In this document: one piece after another, positions 7,861-9,972 of the stretch
Layout of the letters: the number at the start of each line of letters is the position of its first letter
Position numbering within the stretch: the first letter of the stretch is position 1
Source of the DNA: JAFKKF01 sp035651055
GTDB taxonomy: Bacteria; Pseudomonadota; Alphaproteobacteria; Rhizobiales; Kaistiaceae
Assembly (NCBI GenBank): GCA_035651055.1
Contig: DASRGK010000073.1
Span: forward strand, 1 to 9,972
Reading direction: 5' to 3'
DNA length: 9,972 nucleotides
Made by a program: the position numbers and the translations under genes
The notes under the pieces: model-generated
What the model was told of the DNA's origin: nothing
The model's input: the letters and a program-made list of their open reading frames with translations, nothing else
The model's database searches: none

Positions 7861-8940
7861 ATGCGCGTCGACCTTTTCGATTTCGACCTGCCCGAGGAGC
7901 GGATCGCGCTCCGGCCGGCGCGGCCGCGGGAGGCGGCGCGGATGCTGGTGGTGCGGCCGGGCAAAGGCCTGGAGGACCGCCACGTCCGCGATCTTCCCGG
8001 CCTGCTCCGGAAAGGCGATGCGCTGGTCGTCAACGATACCAAGGTGATCGCCGCCGAACTGCATGGCGAGCGCCGGCGCGGCGACGGCACGGCGCGGGTT
8101 TCGGTCAACCTCCTCAAACGCCTCGACGGATCGCGCTGGCTGGCGCTGGCGCGACCGGCAAAGCGGCTCGCCGCGGGCGACCGCGTCCGCTTCGGCCAGA
8201 CGGTCGACAATGCCTGCCTCGCCGCGGGCATCGCCGCCGAGGTGGAGGAGCGCGGCGACAGCGGCGAGGTGCGCCTCCGCTTCGACCTCTCCGGCGCCTA
8301 TCTCGACGAGGCGATCGCCGCCATCGGGCACATGCCGCTGCCGCCCTATATCGCCGGCAGGCGCGAGGAGGACGAAGCCGACCGGCGCGACTACCAGACG
8401 ATCTTCGCGCGGGCCGAGGGCGCGGTGGCGGCGCCGACCGCCGGCCTCCATTTCAGCGATGCGCTGCTTGCCCGCCTGGCCGCGGCGGGCGTGACGCGGC
8501 ACGCGGTGACGCTCCACGTCGGCGCGGGGACGTTCCTGCCGGTGAAGGCGGACGACACCGCGGCGCACCGCATGCATGCCGAGTGGGGCGCGCTCGATGC
8601 GGCGACCGCGGACGCGCTCAACGCGACGCGGGCGCGGGGCGGCCGAATCGTTGCGGTCGGGACCACCTCGCTCCGCCTCCTCGAAACCGCCGCCGGCGAG
8701 GACGGGCGCCTGCGGCCGTTCACCGGCGAGACGTCGATCTTCATCACGCCGGGCTACCGCTTCCGCGCGGTCGATGGGCTGATGACCAACTTCCACCTGC
8801 CGCGCTCGACTCTGTTCATGCTGGTCGCGGCGTTCTCCGGGCTCGAGACGATGCGGGCTGCCTATGCCCACGCCATCGCCAACGGCTACCGGTTCTATTC
8901 GTATGGCGACGCCTGCCTGTTGTGGCCGGAAGGGCGGTAG
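7861..8940 (+). CDS. queA: S-adenosylmethionine:tRNA ribosyltransferase-isomerase
   Basis: Transfers and isomerises the ribose of S-adenosylmethionine onto preQ1 at position 34 of tRNA, giving epoxyqueuosine. The 359-residue length matches the family (E. coli 356). Family signatures in order are FDFDLPEERIALRPARPRE (6-24), VVNDTKVIAAEL (56-67), DYQTIFA (177-183), GAVAAPTAGLHFS (187-199), LHVGAGTFLPV (218-228), HRMHAEW (236-242), VGTTSLRLLE (266-275), TPGYRFRAVDGLMTNFHLPR (296-315) and NGYRFYSYGDACLL (341-354). The ATG at 7861 follows AGGG with 7 bases spacing; the open frame upstream is a shadow of the membrane-protein gene. It is upstream of tgt, the preceding enzyme in the pathway. The two are separated by 206 bp containing a repeat element, so strict co-transcription is uncertain. 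Confidence 0.97.
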   Translation: MRVDLFDFDLPEERIALRPARPREAARMLVVRPGKGLEDRHVRDLPGLLRKGDALVVNDTKVIAAELHGERRRGDGTARVSVNLLKRLDGSRWLALARPAKRLAAGDRVRFGQTVDNACLAAGIAAEVEERGDSGEVRLRFDLSGAYLDEAIAAIGHMPLPPYIAGRREEDEADRRDYQTIFARAEGAVAAPTAGLHFSDALLARLAAAGVTRHAVTLHVGAGTFLPVKADDTAAHRMHAEWGALDAATADALNATRARGGRIVAVGTTSLRLLETAAGEDGRLRPFTGETSIFITPGYRFRAVDGLMTNFHLPRSTLFMLVAAFSGLETMRAAYAHAIANGYRFYSYGDACLLWPEGR

Positions 8941-8974
8941 ATGCGTTTCTCGCGACCAAGCCAACCCACTGCCC

Positions 8975-9092
8975 GTCATCCCCGCGGAAGCGGGGACCTA
9001 GTATCCGCGAGGGTGAAGGATCGTGCGCCCGGCCGGGCGTGCCCTGCTTCCCGGCGTCTCGGTTACTGGGTCCCCGCTTTCGCGGGGATGAC
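8975..9092. repeat. 118 bp inverted-repeat element, copy 2 (gtcatccccgcg family)
   Basis: The 29 bp ends (8975-9003 and 9064-9092) are inverted repeats with two mismatches, beginning gtcatccccgcg. As in copy 1, the left arm has a GGAA loop and the right arm a TTTC loop between TCCCCGC and GCGGGGA, so both copies have the same polarity. The centre shares only a GCGCCC-type core with copy 1. It occupies most of the queA-tgt gap, 34 bp after the queA stop, and would fold into a long stem in a queA-tgt transcript. Confidence 0.85.
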
Positions 9093-9102
9093 ATGCAGCG
9101 AT

Positions 9103-9114
9103 GCGGGGATGACA
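9103..9114. repeat. Partial extra arm of the same repeat
   Basis: GCGGGGATGACAG repeats the outer end of the right arm (also seen at 5161-5172 and 9082-9092) about 20 bases beyond the end of copy 2. It looks like the remnant of a third arm or of a tandem insertion. Confidence 0.5.
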
Positions 9115-9146
9115 GGGTGTGATTGGACGACAGGTGGTGCGGCCGC

Positions 9147-9972
9147 ATGAGCGGCGGGTTTGCCTTCCGGGTTGAGGCGACCGACGGGGCCGCGCGCCGC
9201 GGCCTCATCTCGCTGCCGCGGGGGACGATCCGCACGCCCGCCTTCATGCCGGTCGGCACCGCCGGCACCGTCAAGGCGATGCACGCCGAGACGGTGCGCG
9301 CGCTCGGCGCCGACATCATCCTCGGCAACACCTACCACCTGATGCTGCGGCCGGGGGCGGAGCGGGTCGCCGCGCTCGGCGGCCTCCACGCCTTCGCCAA
9401 CTGGCCGCATCCGATCCTCACCGATTCCGGCGGCTTCCAGGTGATGTCGCTGGCGAAGCTGAGGGAGATCGACGAGGAAGGCGTGCGCTTCCAGTCGCAT
9501 ATCGACGGGGCGCGCTTCGCGCTCTCGCCCGAGCGCTCGCTGGAAATCCAGGACCTGCTCGACGCCGACATCCGCATGCAGCTCGACGAATGCGTCGCCC
9601 TGCCAGCCGCCCCGGCCGAGATCGAGCGGGCGATGCTCCTCTCGCTTCGCTGGGCGGAGCGGTCGAAGGCGGCCTTCGGCGCGAAGCCGGGAAGGGCGCT
9701 CTTCGGCATCGTGCAGGGCGGCGACCGGCCGGCGATGCGCCTCCGCTCGGCGGAGGCGCTGACGGCGATCGGCTTCGACGGCTACGCGATGGGCGGGCTT
9801 GCCGTCGGCGAGCCGCAGGCGGTGATGCTGGAAATGCTCTCGACCACGGTTCCGGCGCTGCCGGCGGAGAGGCCGCGCTACCTGATGGGGGTCGGGACGC
9901 CCGAGGACATTCTCCGCTCGGTGCAGCGCGGCATCGACATGTTCGACTGCGTGATGCCGACGCGTAACGGCC
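9147..9972 (+). CDS. tgt: Queuine tRNA-ribosyltransferase (tRNA-guanine transglycosylase), partial
   Basis: Exchanges guanine 34 for preQ1 in tRNAs for Asp, Asn, His and Tyr, the step before QueA. The window holds the first 275 codons; the gene runs off the right edge before the zinc-binding cysteines. Visible motifs are TPAFMPVGTAGTVKAM (30-45), ILGNTYHLMLRPG (58-70), TDSGGFQVMS (92-101) with an active-site Asp93, LDEC (146-149) for base recognition, LFGIVQGG (185-192), GGLAVGEP (216-223), RYLMGVGTPED (244-254) and RGIDMFDCVMPTRNG (261-275), which carries the nucleophilic aspartate. The ATG at 9147 follows AGGTGG about 9 bases upstream and gives the normal family N-terminus. Nothing visible is broken. 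Its own promoter may lie in the queA-tgt gap, but I see no convincing one. Confidence 0.97.
   Translation, partial: MSGGFAFRVEATDGAARRGLISLPRGTIRTPAFMPVGTAGTVKAMHAETVRALGADIILGNTYHLMLRPGAERVAALGGLHAFANWPHPILTDSGGFQVMSLAKLREIDEEGVRFQSHIDGARFALSPERSLEIQDLLDADIRMQLDECVALPAAPAEIERAMLLSLRWAERSKAAFGAKPGRALFGIVQGGDRPAMRLRSAEALTAIGFDGYAMGGLAVGEPQAVMLEMLSTTVPALPAERPRYLMGVGTPEDILRSVQRGIDMFDCVMPTRNG

Noticed and set aside
8975..9114. Possible CRISPR array, from repeated gcggggatgac units
   Set aside because: There are only inverted arms of one palindromic element plus one remnant, with no regular direct repeats and no spacers of constant size.

Overview
The window looks like a high-GC alphaproteobacterial chromosome, most likely order Hyphomicrobiales (Rhizobiales). 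The reasons are the style of the GyrA, CoaD, QueA and Tgt proteins, the gene order gyrA / coaD / two cyclophilins / queA / tgt, two families of dispersed palindromic repeats that I associate with alphaproteobacteria, and a promoter of the EcfG (general stress response) type. The genus cannot be named from this stretch. It is mostly ordinary housekeeping sequence. I see no phage, transposase, CRISPR array, tRNA or rRNA.

Left part (1-2211): the first codons of a MarC-family membrane protein run off the left edge on the minus strand. Next comes a composite inverted repeat (158-302), then a DUF1810 protein on the plus strand. This gene converges on, and overlaps by 28 bp, a small DUF1488 protein on the minus strand. 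A DUF6064 seven-helix membrane protein, also on the minus strand, is divergent from gyrA.

Centre (2212-5821): gyrA starts at TTG and has a Gln at the main quinolone-contact position. It is followed by a 127 bp inverted-repeat element. A perfect 13-bp hairpin with a T-run then terminates a convergent minus-strand gene for a 70-residue exported or membrane-anchored protein. That small gene has an excellent EcfG-type promoter (GGAAC-N17-CGTT). The 301 bp divergent region between it and coaD also holds a perfect CRP-like dyad (TGTGA-N6-TCACA), a 16 bp palindrome and a hairpin-rich coaD leader.

Right part (5822-9972): a plus-strand cluster runs coaD (coenzyme A synthesis), ppiA-like exported cyclophilin, ppiB-like cytoplasmic cyclophilin, a four-helix membrane protein resembling the LiaI/LiaF transmembrane region, queA and tgt (cut by the window edge). 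QueA and Tgt act in the same pathway: Tgt exchanges guanine 34 for preQ1 in tRNAs with GUN anticodons and QueA then converts preQ1 to epoxyqueuosine. A second copy of the gyrA-downstream repeat family sits between queA and tgt.

The observations most worth following are the stress-type promoter on the unnamed 70-residue gene, the CRP-like site in the same intergenic region, the paired repeat elements, and the Gln in the GyrA quinolone pocket.
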